Source: Candidatus Peribacteria bacterium
GTDB taxonomy: Bacteria > Patescibacteriota > Gracilibacteria > UBA1369 > UBA12463
Direction of reading: 5' to 3'
DNA: 37,973 bases
Assembly (NCBI GenBank): GCA_943349045.1
Contig: CALQZC010000005.1
Location: 1-37,973, forward strand
The notes under the pieces: generated by a model
Told to the model about the DNA's origin: nothing
What the model saw: the letters and a program-made list of their open reading frames with translations, nothing else
Databases searched by the model: none
Shown here: positions 1 to 8,772 of the stretch, piece after piece
Layout: every line of letters begins with the position of its first letter
Position numbering within the stretch: the stretch's first letter is position 1
Translations under genes and position numbers: made by a program

Positions 1-2533
1 CAAGAACTTCATCCCCCGCCTTCTCATTAAGAGCGCTTACATAGTTGGTTGTTGCAACGATCTGATTGACGGTTGCGTCTGAGAGCATATTACTTGCGAG
101 CTGTCGGACTTCTTCCATTTTTGCGGTAACTTCAACGACGGCACGTTCGAGAACCTGAACGGTATTTTCAAGCTCTGCAATACGAGCCTTCAATCGTGCA
201 ATAGTTTCGTCAGAGAAGTCCTCACCAAGATCGAGCTTGTCGACCTGATTGCCTATAAACTCTTTCTGATTTACGAAGCCTTCATCACCGCCAAATACTC
301 GTTGGCCAATTTCGTCGAGTTCATACATCGCATCTTCTGCTGCGTCGAGGTTCCCTGCCTTACATGCTGCGAGACCAGCGGTAATAACCTTGAGAGCCTT
401 TGGAGCTTCTATCTTTGCCCGTGCAACGGCGGCAGCTGGCATGCCCTGCATTTCACCTCCAAGATCACCTGTCTTGAGGAACATGCTGATCTCTTGCTGA
501 CTTCTCTCGAGCTGGCTACAAATAGCGTCTTCTGCATGAGATTCGCGTGACATTTCTCGGCGATCCTGCATCTTGTATCTGATGTCTTCCAGTTTCTCAA
601 AGAGATCTCGTGGATCAGCATACTCAAGATCGATACCTGCGAGAGGATTTGCCTCAATTGCAACGATCTCTGCGAGTAAGGCTGCATCGCCGTCTCTCTC
701 TACTTCTTTCTTCAAACGTGATACTTCCTTCAAGAAGTGACCGATACCTTCACAGAAACCGAGCTGTGGCATGACATCCTGGAACTGACCATTGATAGTT
801 TCGCTGAAGTCGACATTTGGACCTCCGTGAACATACTCAAGTCGTGCCTGTGCTGCCTCAACCGTATCGGCTGTGACATTCTTTGTGGCATCAACAACGC
901 TCTTGTATGCATCGAGGAGTGACTGAGCCTTCACGATTGCAGGACATGCAAGTCCACCGCTCTTTCGTGAGAATCGCTCAACTTCCTTTGTACGCATGGT
1001 GAATTCTCGTTCGAGTTCCTTTGAACGTCGCTTGATATCCTGAAGCATCTGAGCCTTCATTCGTTCGTTCATCTGACCCTGTTGCATCTCTGGTGGCTGT
1101 CGCATCTGATTCATGTCGTCAAAGTTGAATCGATACTTGTCAAATCCCTGATCGCCATATGCTGAACAGAACGGATCGCCTGGAGGACATCCCTGATCAA
1201 ATGTTGGCTGCATGAATTGATAGTTGTTCTGCATCATTCCATCCTGACCCTGCGTGCCGTTCATATTGTTCATCATGCCTGGGAACTGGTATGGTATAGG
1301 CATCGGGTACGGCATTGGCATAGGCTTTGCGTCGTTGACACGAGCGCGCATTGCGGTACATTCCTTTCCTGCAAACGCAGGAGAAGAAGAATTCCAACAG
1401 TCACCAGACATGTTATTCTGGTTGTTAGTATTACACTCAGCCTGTGTTCTTGCGTATGGCATGCCTGAAGAAGTCCCAGATGGACACTGAATCATGCCTG
1501 CTGGAGGATTTGATGATGTTCCACAATCGAGCTGCTTGCTGACCATTCGGCCATCAGCACAACGGATCGTGTTCTGTGTGTTTGTGCTTGTAGCGGCACG
1601 AGCGGCCTTACATTCTGCTGATGAGTGTCGAGCCAAATTTGCCTCGTTCCAACAGTCAGCGGTTGGGTTAGTGGACATACCTCGAACACCCTGACATTCA
1701 GATGTGTTGTAGTCTGCGTGACCGGCTGTTGTACAGTTTGAACGTGGTGCACACGTCATACCTGGCATTTTAACATACTCGGTTGAGCTACAGTTTGGCA
1801 TCGTTCCACTGGTACATCGGTTGTTTACTGCATCCCAACCCATATTCATTGCTGCACAACTTGCTATGGTTGGAACGGTACCTGAAGTGGTTGTTCCTGT
1901 TCCTGGCATATTTGGCATCAAACAAGGAGGGCTGAAAGTCATACCTCTCCATACACCCTTGATTCCATTACTAGGAGGATTTTCACAAGCTGCCTTCATC
2001 TCAGCTTCTGTCATCATGCTGCTCGATTGCTGTCCTACGGTAGTACAAGGTGTACTATTTGGAACCATGACACCATTACACATGTATGTGCCTGTGCTGG
2101 TCGTTGAAGCAGCTGGACAAACATATCCTGCTGGATGCATCGGAGCTGTTTCTCCAGGACACTGGACGGTGTTTGTTGGCTGTGGACAAGCAGATCCTTG
2201 CGGAACCTGTGATCCATCTGGACAGGTCGTCATCTGCTGTGGAGCTACACAGTTTGGATAGACACCGGTTGAAGGTGGCTGACATTGCTGCTGTGACTGA
2301 GTTGTACCGCCGCTTGGTGCACCGGAACAGTTTGGTGGTGTGCCCGTTTCACCTGCAGGACAGGTTCCCTGAGCTACGAGTACTGAAGCCTTCAAATAGG
2401 CACCGACCGGAATCGATGCTACGAGGGCGACGAGAATTCCTGCGACCACGACGAGGTGGGGCAGGTGTGATCGATGAGCCTTTGAGGCCTTCGATGCTCG
2501 CTTTCGTCGAGCGAGTGTTGGACGTTTTCCCAT
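1..2533 (-). CDS. Very large Cys/Met-rich anchored surface protein (partial, C-terminus beyond left edge)
   Basis: The minus-strand frame is open from an ATG at 2533 to the window edge (844 complete codons, no stop). The N-terminus is strongly basic (about residues 1-25), followed by a hydrophobic segment at about 27-47 that fits a signal anchor. Residues 58-400 are rich in Cys, Pro, Thr and Asn, with recurring units such as CPDGSQVPQGSACP and MCNGVMVPNSTPC. A larger duplication of the form DCWN(x)nEC-x-A-x-RA occurs at about 293-312 and 378-397. Residues 404-445 are Met/Pro/Gln-rich. From about 480 onward the protein is acidic and helical with likely coiled coils. All Cys codons seen are TGT, and Lys is mostly AAG, Pro CCA and Ala GCA, unlike neighbouring genes, which suggests very high expression. 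A consensus-like promoter lies upstream. Inferred role: abundant extracellular structural or adhesin-like protein with disulfide-stabilised repeats. The family is not recognised. Confidence 0.8.
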   Translation of the reverse strand, partial: MGKRPTLARRKRASKASKAHRSHLPHLVVVAGILVALVASIPVGAYLKASVLVAQGTCPAGETGTPPNCSGAPSGGTTQSQQQCQPPSTGVYPNCVAPQQMTTCPDGSQVPQGSACPQPTNTVQCPGETAPMHPAGYVCPAASTTSTGTYMCNGVMVPNSTPCTTVGQQSSSMMTEAEMKAACENPPSNGIKGVWRGMTFSPPCLMPNMPGTGTTTSGTVPTIASCAAMNMGWDAVNNRCTSGTMPNCSSTEYVKMPGMTCAPRSNCTTAGHADYNTSECQGVRGMSTNPTADCWNEANLARHSSAECKAARAATSTNTQNTIRCADGRMVSKQLDCGTSSNPPAGMIQCPSGTSSGMPYARTQAECNTNNQNNMSGDCWNSSSPAFAGKECTAMRARVNDAKPMPMPYPMPIPYQFPGMMNNMNGTQGQDGMMQNNYQFMQPTFDQGCPPGDPFCSAYGDQGFDKYRFNFDDMNQMRQPPEMQQGQMNERMKAQMLQDIKRRSKELEREFTMRTKEVERFSRKSGGLACPAIVKAQSLLDAYKSVVDATKNVTADTVEAAQARLEYVHGGPNVDFSETINGQFQDVMPQLGFCEGIGHFLKEVSRLKKEVERDGDAALLAEIVAIEANPLAGIDLEYADPRDLFEKLEDIRYKMQDRREMSRESHAEDAICSQLERSQQEISMFLKTGDLGGEMQGMPAAAVARAKIEAPKALKVITAGLAACKAGNLDAAEDAMYELDEIGQRVFGGDEGFVNQKEFIGNQVDKLDLGEDFSDETIARLKARIAELENTVQVLERAVVEVTAKMEEVRQLASNMLSDATVNQIVATTNYVSALNEKAGDEVL

Positions 2534-2600
2534 ATGGAGAAAATAAAGAAATATTAGTTTTTGTTTGATGAACCAAGTGAAATTTTCAGTACATCAGAGT

Positions 2601-2629
2601 ATTATAGTACAAATTTCTTTCCGTGTAAA
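2601..2629 (-). promoter_or_regulatory. Sigma70-type promoter of the large surface protein
   Basis: Read on the minus strand: TTTACA (2624-2629), 17-nt spacer, TATAAT (2601-2606). The expected transcript start is near 2594, giving an AT-rich leader of about 60 nt before the ATG at 2533, unusually long for this window. No Shine-Dalgarno motif is visible in that leader. Confidence 0.6.
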
Positions 2630-2687
2630 TATGAATGTGTCGGGCTCGGGTGAGCCGCTTGAGTTTCTAAGCTGATTGTGCTTTACT

Positions 2688-3971
2688 ATGCCTGTTCATT
2701 TTTACTGTTTTACGCACCCCGTGGGCTTCTTTTCTCGTCGTATACGCCGGAAGGGTAACTTTTACCTCGCTCTCGACATCGGAACCGATGTTGTCAAGGC
2801 GCTGGTCTGTAGTGCCGAGGGAAATAAAGGACGTGTTATTGGCGTTGGACGGAAGGCACAGAAGGTCGGCGACATGCATAGTGGTGTCGTCACGGATATT
2901 GCGAGTGTGATTCGGAACTGCCAGGATGCGATTCGGGATGCCGAGCGTCAGGCGGGCGCTCATGCCGAGCAGATGGTGATTGGTATCGCCGGAGAACTCG
3001 TAAAAGGTGCGACGATTACAACGAGCTATACCCGACGTGATCCAGATACAAAGATTGATTTATCGGAGTTGAAAAACATTGTTCACAAAGTTCAGTGGAA
3101 GGCGTTTGAACAGGTTCGCTCCCAGCTGGCTGCGGAGACGGGCTACAATGAAATTGATGTAAAACTGGTGAATGCGGCGATTGTTGATGTGCGTATCGAT
3201 GGATATAAAGTGACGAATCCGATTGGTTTCCAGGGTCGCGAAGTGGTGATGAGTATTTTTAATGCGTTTGCACCACTGGTGCATTACGGCGCGCTGCAGA
3301 CGATTGCGGCGGAGCTCGATATTGAGCTGTTATCGGTTGCTGCTGAGCCGTATGCGGTGAGCCGCTGTCTCCGCGAAGAGGAGGGTGGTGGAAATGTGAA
3401 TGCGATCTTTATTGATATTGGAGGTGGTACGACCGATGTGGCGCTCGTCCAGAATGGACGTGTCGAGGGAACAAAAATGTTTACGCTCGGCGGGCGGACA
3501 TTCACGAAGCGACTCTGTCATAGTTTGAATATTTCTTTCGAAGAGGCCGAGATGATCAAGCTCACCTATAGTGCTGATCGACTTGAAAAACATTCCCAGA
3601 AAATCGTACGAGAGGCGATGAAGAGTGACTGTGATGTCTGGCTGAGTGGTATTATCCTTACGTTGAGTGAGTTCGAGGTGGAGAGTCTGCCGACCAAAAT
3701 TTATCTGTGCGGAGGCGGCTCGAAGTTACCGGAGATATTTGAGGTACTTGACTCACGAGATTGGGTCAAGACGCTCCCCTTTCCCAAGAAGCCACAGGTC
3801 AGCTTTCTCAGTCCAAAAATGGTGGCTAACATGTACGATGACACTCGCATGCTGAAAGAAGTTGAGGACGTCACGCCCATGGCGCTTGCCAATATGACGC
3901 TCGATTTTGTCGGTGAGGAGCATATCCTCTCAACCCTTTTGAAGAAAGTTGTTCGCCTTATGCAAATTTAA
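2688..3971 (+). CDS. ftsA: FtsA-like actin-family ATPase
   Basis: This 427-residue protein has the actin/Hsp70 fold signatures of FtsA: the phosphate-1 motif LALDIGTDVVKALV at about residues 27-40, an inserted SHS2-type region containing VTNPIGFQGREVVMSIF, the phosphate-2 motif FIDIGGGTTDVALV near 240, and an adenosine-type motif IYLCGGGSKLPE near 340. The C-terminus (ILSTLLKKVVRLMQI) looks like the amphipathic membrane-targeting helix by which FtsA tethers FtsZ filaments to the membrane. The ATG at 2688 is preferred over the upstream TTG at 2676. ftsZ is not in the window. The next gene starts 10 nt downstream, so the two are probably co-transcribed. PilM of type IV pili is a related alternative, but the SHS2 region and C-terminal helix favour FtsA. 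Confidence 0.8.
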   Translation: MPVHFYCFTHPVGFFSRRIRRKGNFYLALDIGTDVVKALVCSAEGNKGRVIGVGRKAQKVGDMHSGVVTDIASVIRNCQDAIRDAERQAGAHAEQMVIGIAGELVKGATITTSYTRRDPDTKIDLSELKNIVHKVQWKAFEQVRSQLAAETGYNEIDVKLVNAAIVDVRIDGYKVTNPIGFQGREVVMSIFNAFAPLVHYGALQTIAAELDIELLSVAAEPYAVSRCLREEEGGGNVNAIFIDIGGGTTDVALVQNGRVEGTKMFTLGGRTFTKRLCHSLNISFEEAEMIKLTYSADRLEKHSQKIVREAMKSDCDVWLSGIILTLSEFEVESLPTKIYLCGGGSKLPEIFEVLDSRDWVKTLPFPKKPQVSFLSPKMVANMYDDTRMLKEVEDVTPMALANMTLDFVGEEHILSTLLKKVVRLMQI

Positions 3972-3981
3972 TTTTTCCTGT

Positions 3982-5745
3982 ATGTCAGATATCAAAGAGC
4001 CATCATCGGAGACCAAAACCGTATCCTCACGAAAGATCTTTTACTGCGAGATCGATGACGAGGTGACGATGATCTTTGACCGGATCAAGGCGACAAAACT
4101 CAAGGATATCTACCTCGTCGTACCCCGTCAGGGAACTATTTTTCAGAGTCTCGTAAACTTAAAAATTCTTAAGCGAAAAATTGAGGAGTCGGGTAAAAAA
4201 ATTCATATCATTACCGATGATGTAAATGGCGTTCATTTGGCTCATCAAGCCGGTATTCCGGTGTATGAGCGACTTGAAACGCAGGGTGGATATGTCCCGA
4301 AACCCGAGGATGAAAAGATGAAAATTACCCCGTTGAAGGCGACGGTAAATGCGGTTGATGACGAAACGCCTACCCGACTTGCTGAGAAAAAATTGTCGAT
4401 CTCGGAGCTTCTCGGACGTGGACGAAAGCGGAAGATTCCGCTCCTGAGCAATGCGCTGAGTCTTTTTTCTTCGAAGGAAAAAAAAGATAAGGATATGAAA
4501 TTCGTGGTCGTCTCACCAAACCGACAGGCATTGATCGCGCTGATTACCATCAGTTTTTTACTGGTACTGATTATTTTCTATATCGCGCTGCCGGGTTCGA
4601 CCGTCTATCTGACACCGAAGTCGGGTGTGATTGAGCATTCTATCAATGTGACATTTGCTGACTACGAAGCCAATAAGGCAGAGTTGGATAATCACCCTCC
4701 AAAGATTCTTGGATCGCATCGAATCACGACGACTGTCCGACGAACGATTCTTCAGGGAACCTCGGGAAAGATCTTTGAGGGTCAAAATGCGAAGGGAAGA
4801 TTGACGGTTTACAATACTGAATCGAAACCGTGGCCACTCATTCCAAGTACCCGGTTTCAAAGTCCTGAAGGAATGATTTTTCGAATCAATCAGTTTGTGA
4901 CGGTGCCCGCCGCGCGCGGCGGGCAGCCAGGTTCCCTCGATGTCGACGTCATCGCTGATGAGGTAGATGCGTATAATCAGACGATTGGTGAACGGGGAAA
5001 TATTGGTCCGATGAAGTTCTTCCTTCCCGGTCTCAACGCAGATAATCAGAAAAAAGTTTATGCCGAGTCGAAGATTGCTTTCGTTGGAGGACAGACCCTG
5101 GTCAAGAAAAAGGTCTCAAAAGAAGATCTGGATGCTGCAACTAACAAGCTCAAAAAAGAGCTTCAGGATGCTGTCGAGGCCGAACTTGATCGCGCCATTC
5201 AGGAGAAAAATGTCGCCATGGCCGACCGTGCGAAGTTTACCCTTTTGAAAGGAAAACTCGCGTATGAGTTGAGTGAGCCACGCATCTCCCTTCCTGCCGG
5301 TATCGAGGGAACGCAGATGGATCAGTTCCAGGCCGTCGGTGAGATGGATGTGAGTGGCGTGTACTTTAATTTGAATGAGGTTCTGGAGATCATGAAGGCC
5401 GAGCTAAAGATTCGTAAGAGTCCAGATAAGCGCATCGTCAAGATCGATGACTCGTCCATCGCCTACCGTATCTTTGACGTCGATAAGAACTCGAAAAAAA
5501 TCAAGGTGACCGCGACCCTGAAGGGCTTGGAGGAGTATGATATCAACCCATCCCGAGAAAATGGCGAGCGACTTATCGAAAAAATCAAAGAGCACATCGT
5601 GGGTCGAAAGGTTCAGGATGCAAAAGATTACATTTTAAATCTCCCGGAAATCGCTGCGGTGGATATCAAAAACTGGCCGGTCTGGGCACCAACGGTTCCA
5701 AGCATTACTGATAACATCGATGTTGAGATTGTCCGACAGAATTAA
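3982..5745 (+). CDS. Membrane-anchored baseplate-J-like extracellular protein
   Basis: This 587-residue protein begins with an alpha/beta cytoplasmic domain (about residues 18-100, with IYLVVPRQG and IHIITDD strands). A basic linker follows, then one hydrophobic segment at about 183-203, then a long extracytoplasmic part. That part opens with GSTVYLTPKSG and contains TVPAARGGQPGSLDVDVIAD...YN, the arrangement seen in baseplate-J-like domains of anchored CPR proteins. A charged coiled-coil-like stretch (KEDLDAATNKLKKELQDAVEAEL) sits in the middle, and a mixed C-terminal domain ends in DIKNWPVWAPTVPS. The start at 3982 was chosen because the upstream TTG would overlap ftsA. A perfect 22-bp GC palindrome lies inside the gene. 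Inferred role: envelope or surface assembly linked to the FtsA-like protein; the specific function is unknown. Confidence 0.65.
   Translation: MSDIKEPSSETKTVSSRKIFYCEIDDEVTMIFDRIKATKLKDIYLVVPRQGTIFQSLVNLKILKRKIEESGKKIHIITDDVNGVHLAHQAGIPVYERLETQGGYVPKPEDEKMKITPLKATVNAVDDETPTRLAEKKLSISELLGRGRKRKIPLLSNALSLFSSKEKKDKDMKFVVVSPNRQALIALITISFLLVLIIFYIALPGSTVYLTPKSGVIEHSINVTFADYEANKAELDNHPPKILGSHRITTTVRRTILQGTSGKIFEGQNAKGRLTVYNTESKPWPLIPSTRFQSPEGMIFRINQFVTVPAARGGQPGSLDVDVIADEVDAYNQTIGERGNIGPMKFFLPGLNADNQKKVYAESKIAFVGGQTLVKKKVSKEDLDAATNKLKKELQDAVEAELDRAIQEKNVAMADRAKFTLLKGKLAYELSEPRISLPAGIEGTQMDQFQAVGEMDVSGVYFNLNEVLEIMKAELKIRKSPDKRIVKIDDSSIAYRIFDVDKNSKKIKVTATLKGLEEYDINPSRENGERLIEKIKEHIVGRKVQDAKDYILNLPEIAAVDIKNWPVWAPTVPSITDNIDVEIVRQN
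4904..4925. repeat. Perfect 22-bp GC palindrome inside a coding region
   Basis: TGCCCGCCGCG and CGCGGCGGGCA are exact reverse complements with no spacer. It encodes VPAARGGQ, residues 308-315 of the baseplate-J-like protein, and is much more GC-rich than its flanks. See the finding on GC-rich hairpins. Confidence 0.9.
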
Positions 5746-5757
5746 TTTCGTTATACT
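5729..5757 (+). promoter_or_regulatory. Promoter of the secreted protein at 5782
   Basis: TTGTCC (5729-5734), 17-nt spacer, TATACT (5752-5757). The -35 lies within the 3' end of the upstream gene. The predicted transcript starts near 5764, leaving a leader of about 18 nt that ends in CACCCCTCACTATG. Confidence 0.55.
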
Positions 5758-5781
5758 TTTCCCGTACCTTCACCCCTCACT

Positions 5782-6741
5782 ATGAAATCCTCACGAACAT
5801 CTTCACGATCCAATTCTCGATCTCAGTGGATCCTTGCTGGCACATTTACGATGAGTGTTGTTTTTGCCATCGGCACCAGCTCCTCCATCGCCGCTACGAA
5901 CCCTCCTTTCGCCAATCCACCATCCGGCAAAGTTATTCCGACCTTCACGACTGTGGAGTCGGTTGAGGATACGATTGTCGGAAAAGATGTTCGAGTTGGA
6001 AATTCTATTAAACCAAAGACGGGAACGAATCTGAAATTGGATGCAGAATTTGTAAATATTATCAAAAATCTGAGCACGGGAGGGAATGTGGACATACTGG
6101 GAAGTGCCTACTCTTCCACTCCTGAGCCTGCTAATTTTACGAGTATATTTCCAGGTAATTACCAAGACATAATTTCATTTCCTCAAGGAAAAGGACCCCT
6201 TGTTTTAGAAAATGCTCATATTAAAGGCGGATTAACGATTGATGGAGACGTTTCTCTCGCAAAAGATAGGGAGCTCAATACCGAACAATTCTTGTCTTAT
6301 TCTGCAGGTTGGGACAAGATAAATAATCCACCAAGACCTTCTGTTATCTTTCAGGGCGATGTTGGCGTTGCGAATGATATTTCAGCAAGTAAGATAACTG
6401 CAGGCCAAATAGGAAAATTTTTTGTTGAATCTAATACTTACAATATTGCCGCATCTCTCCTTGATCCAAAGAAAAATATTCGTCGATATATCGACCTTCC
6501 AGCCCCAAAATGCCCTGCTGGAACAGTTCTTGTTTCATGTAGTGGCCTTCTTGGATCTTCAGATTTTGAAGTAAATCCCGAGATGGATAAGTTTAGATTT
6601 ATCGGTGCAACTGTCTGGAAAGATCAGCCAGACATCTGCCGCGCTTCCGCTACCCAGGCTCAAAAAGTAACACTTCCACTTACAGGAGCCCTTGGCTTAA
6701 GTGTTCGAGCTACATGTTTTGATCCAAGTAGTGCAAATTAA
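5782..6741 (+). CDS. Secreted protein of unknown function
   Basis: This 319-residue product has a basic, Ser/Arg-rich N-terminus, then a hydrophobic stretch (WILAGTFTMSVVFAIGTSSSIAA, about residues 16-38) typical of a signal peptide with a plausible cleavage after AAT or SIAA. The mature part is rich in Gly, Val, Ile and Asn. It includes GGLTIDGDVSL and VIFQGDVGVAND, reminiscent of short beta-repeat strands as in beta-helical or bactofilin-like proteins. Four Cys occur in the C-terminal 100 residues. It has its own promoter and does not overlap its neighbours. No family is recognised; an exported surface or shell protein is the best inference. Confidence 0.7.
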   Translation: MKSSRTSSRSNSRSQWILAGTFTMSVVFAIGTSSSIAATNPPFANPPSGKVIPTFTTVESVEDTIVGKDVRVGNSIKPKTGTNLKLDAEFVNIIKNLSTGGNVDILGSAYSSTPEPANFTSIFPGNYQDIISFPQGKGPLVLENAHIKGGLTIDGDVSLAKDRELNTEQFLSYSAGWDKINNPPRPSVIFQGDVGVANDISASKITAGQIGKFFVESNTYNIAASLLDPKKNIRRYIDLPAPKCPAGTVLVSCSGLLGSSDFEVNPEMDKFRFIGATVWKDQPDICRASATQAQKVTLPLTGALGLSVRATCFDPSSAN

Positions 6742-6763
6742 ATTTTCGCATCTCTTATCTTAC

Positions 6764-7120
6764 TTACGGATTCAGTCGGTAGAAATTTGCACATGCCTCC
6801 TGCTCATTTTTCTCCTTGAGCGATTCGCAATCTTTCTTATTTCCTGATCCTTGTGCTTTAGCAAGAGCATCAAGACTGGCATCATTGTTCTCCACTCTGA
6901 TCTCTACCTTCTCTTCTTGGCTGTTTTTTAAATTGTTCATAACATCCTCTTTTGAATATGTACCGCCTGATATATCAACAGAGCTATTCGTTTTTTTTGC
7001 TTGAGCCTCGATTTGATTCTCTGAATTATTGCCTGCTTTTTTCACAGGGTTTATTAAAGAACATCCTCCTAAAACAAATGCTGCTGCAAGAAAAACTAAT
7101 GTGATTTTTTTTGACTTCAT
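6764..7120 (-). CDS. Small lipoprotein
   Basis: This 118-residue product starts MKSKKITLVFLAAAFVLGGCS, a signal peptide ending in a lipobox (VLGGC) with the lipidated Cys at residue 20. The mature part is short, charged and Lys/Asn/Glu-rich (QEEKVEIRVENNDAS) and ends with a two-Cys segment (DCESLKEKNEQEACANFYRL) that could form a disulfide. The ATG at 7120 is chosen because it gives the complete signal peptide; the open frame continues upstream to an ATG at 7312, but that part overlaps the neighbouring gene out of frame. The gene is 25 nt downstream of the Pro-rich protein gene and may share its transcript. Function unknown. Confidence 0.7.
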   Translation of the reverse strand: MKSKKITLVFLAAAFVLGGCSLINPVKKAGNNSENQIEAQAKKTNSSVDISGGTYSKEDVMNNLKNSQEEKVEIRVENNDASLDALAKAQGSGNKKDCESLKEKNEQEACANFYRLNP

Positions 7121-7145
7121 AGGGCGAGATAAGAAAATGAGTTTA

Positions 7146-8078
7146 TTACAGGCCGAGTTGTTTGCGGATTTCTTCGGCTTTTTGGGCGTCTTCGGAGGCT
7201 TTGTTTTGTTGTTCGAATTCGCCTTCGAGGTCCATCCATTCTTCGTAATGTTTTTGGGCGAGCTTTTCGAGCTGGTCGATGTGCTTCTTGGAAAGTTGGG
7301 CGAACTTTTCACGCTCTTCTTCGAAGATGCGGACGAGTTCGTCGATTTGGGACTGTTTTAACTTTGGAATCGACTCAACGATCTTTTTCTTCTCGTCACG
7401 GGTGAGCGAGATTGATCCGGCGAGGAGATGAAGAAAGTACTGCTCATCGAACTGGAGTTCATGTGGTGGAACCTTTACCTTGAGGACGGCCGGGAGCTTC
7501 TCGCCGATGCGGAAGTTTGCTGGTGTCTCGTCTTCTACTGGTGGTGGAGGTGGTTGGTAGCCACTTGGGGGTGGTTGCGGTGCATATCCACCGCCGTAAG
7601 CCTGTCCTTGTCCTTGCTGTTGTGCATATGGATCGCCTGGTGGAGCGTATCCTCCCATTGGGGGAGGTGGTGGTTGGTAGCCTCCTTGTGGTTGCGGAGG
7701 CATGTATCCACCCTGATATTGGGGTGGCATTGGAGGCATGGGTGCGCCAGCCTGAGGTGGATATGGAGCGTAGCCTGGCTGTGGCTGTGGTGGTTGCGGG
7801 GGGTAGTAGCCTTGCGGTGCAGATGGTGCGTACCCTTGCTGCGGCATGGCATATGGATCCTGTTGATACTGAGGCTGAGGAGGTTGCTGATAATATTGAG
7901 GCTGCGGTGGCTCTGGCTCCTGTACTGGAGGCATCGGCGGAACCGGAGGTTGCGGAGGTACCGGCGGGTTTGGCGGAGTAGGAGGCGTCGGCGGATTGCC
8001 GGCGTCGCCCCTCACGGGACTACCTGCTGGATCGCCTTGCGCTGTGGGATCGAATTGTGGGTCTTGTGGATCTGCCAT
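7146..8078 (-). CDS. Pro/Gln/Tyr/Gly-rich protein with helical C-terminal domain
   Basis: This is a 310-residue protein. Residues 1-185 are low complexity: PP and PQ runs followed by imperfect GGYxPPxPP and GYAPxxPP units, with no signal peptide or membrane segment. Residues from about 190 form a charged, helical domain (LLAGSISLTRDEKKKIVESIP, then IDELVRIFEEEREKF and HYEEWMDLEGEFE). That domain matches the C-terminal part of the protein encoded at 27913-28488 in order and spacing (LL-x-S-x-DE, IP, Q-x-L-x-I-x-ERE, KL-x-H-x-W-x-E). The upstream region has a promoter whose -10 box lies 7 nt before the ATG, so the mRNA is probably leaderless. The N-terminal composition resembles disordered or phase-separating tails. 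The function is not known. Confidence 0.75.
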   Translation of the reverse strand: MADPQDPQFDPTAQGDPAGSPVRGDAGNPPTPPTPPNPPVPPQPPVPPMPPVQEPEPPQPQYYQQPPQPQYQQDPYAMPQQGYAPSAPQGYYPPQPPQPQPGYAPYPPQAGAPMPPMPPQYQGGYMPPQPQGGYQPPPPPMGGYAPPGDPYAQQQGQGQAYGGGYAPQPPPSGYQPPPPPVEDETPANFRIGEKLPAVLKVKVPPHELQFDEQYFLHLLAGSISLTRDEKKKIVESIPKLKQSQIDELVRIFEEEREKFAQLSKKHIDQLEKLAQKHYEEWMDLEGEFEQQNKASEDAQKAEEIRKQLGL

Positions 8079-8085
8079 TGCGGGT

Positions 8086-8114
8086 ATTTTAGAAGGCTTA
8101 GGGGTTTATAGCAA
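8086..8114 (-). promoter_or_regulatory. Near-leaderless promoter of the Pro-rich protein
   Basis: Minus strand: TTGCTA (8109-8114), 17-nt spacer, TAAAAT (8086-8091), then 7 nt to the ATG at 8078. Confidence 0.55.
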
Positions 8115-8119
8115 GCCTT

Positions 8120-8725
8120 TTAGAACTCGCCCATCATCTCGTAGTTGCTCATATGCAGCTCCCATTTTGCACCAAAAACCCCCATGTGAAGGGCAATCAT
8201 GGATGCGAACATAATGATACCGATGGCGAGTGATGCGGTGATCACGTCAGTCTTGTACATCGTTGCAATTCCACGAAGGCACACTGCCATAACGGTAATC
8301 ATCGTGAGAAGAACGCCGAGGACGGCCAGACCGAGTCCAGCGACTGGTATGGCTCCAAGAATAATAATAAGAAGGAGGTAGACGCTTCCGATATAGGCGG
8401 TCGTGCTTGAAATTTTAAATGCATCCGAGTACGCACCCTTGTCCGTGAAAATTTTCATCACGATGTGGAGGAAGCATGCGCGTACAATATTTCCTACATA
8501 GATTCCTACGAGCAAGACGAGAAAGAGCTGGAGTGTATTCAGTTCCGCAAATACCGGCATCCATTTCATTGGGCCTTTTGTCATCATTTCTGAGTTCTGA
8601 AGCATCAGGGTAACGGCGAGGGCACCAAGTCCGGATGCGAGAAAGAGCATAATGGCAAAGGCTCGTGTTGATCCTTTTTTTATGGCGTCAATGGCGTCAA
8701 ACGGCTGTAAAAAAATATGGTACAT
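8120..8725 (-). CDS. YIP1-like multi-pass membrane protein
   Basis: This 201-residue protein starts MYHIFLQPFDAIDAIKKGS and has about five hydrophobic helices (near residues 22-42, 66-87, 110-130, 130-150 and 165-185). A cytoplasmic-looking amphipathic start precedes the first helix. The layout and the early P-F-D-A-I segment resemble YIP1/Yip1-domain membrane proteins, whose bacterial role is undefined. There are no catalytic motifs. The start codon follows a C/A-rich leader (TTACCCTCACCCTATG). It lies between doxX and the Pro-rich gene on the same strand, with gaps of about 40-50 nt. Confidence 0.55.
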   Translation of the reverse strand: MYHIFLQPFDAIDAIKKGSTRAFAIMLFLASGLGALAVTLMLQNSEMMTKGPMKWMPVFAELNTLQLFLVLLVGIYVGNIVRACFLHIVMKIFTDKGAYSDAFKISSTTAYIGSVYLLLIIILGAIPVAGLGLAVLGVLLTMITVMAVCLRGIATMYKTDVITASLAIGIIMFASMIALHMGVFGAKWELHMSNYEMMGEF

Positions 8726-8772
8726 AGGGTGAGGGTAAAAAATAAAGTGAGGTGTAGTGTATGTCTCTCGAT

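Noticed and set aside
1821-2568. Plus-strand frames of 146 and 160 codons
   Set aside because: They lie opposite the large minus-strand surface gene, which has consistent codon bias, an anchor segment and a promoter. The plus frames have none.
2643-2656. GGCTC/GAGCC hairpin before ftsA
   Set aside because: A 5-bp stem with no T run and no link to known regulators; likely chance.
7428-8111. Long plus-strand frame of 227 codons rich in Trp, Leu and Arg
   Set aside because: It is the antisense of the Pro/Gln/Gly-rich repeat region; its composition is the mirror of CCA/CCT/CAG codons and no start signal is seen.
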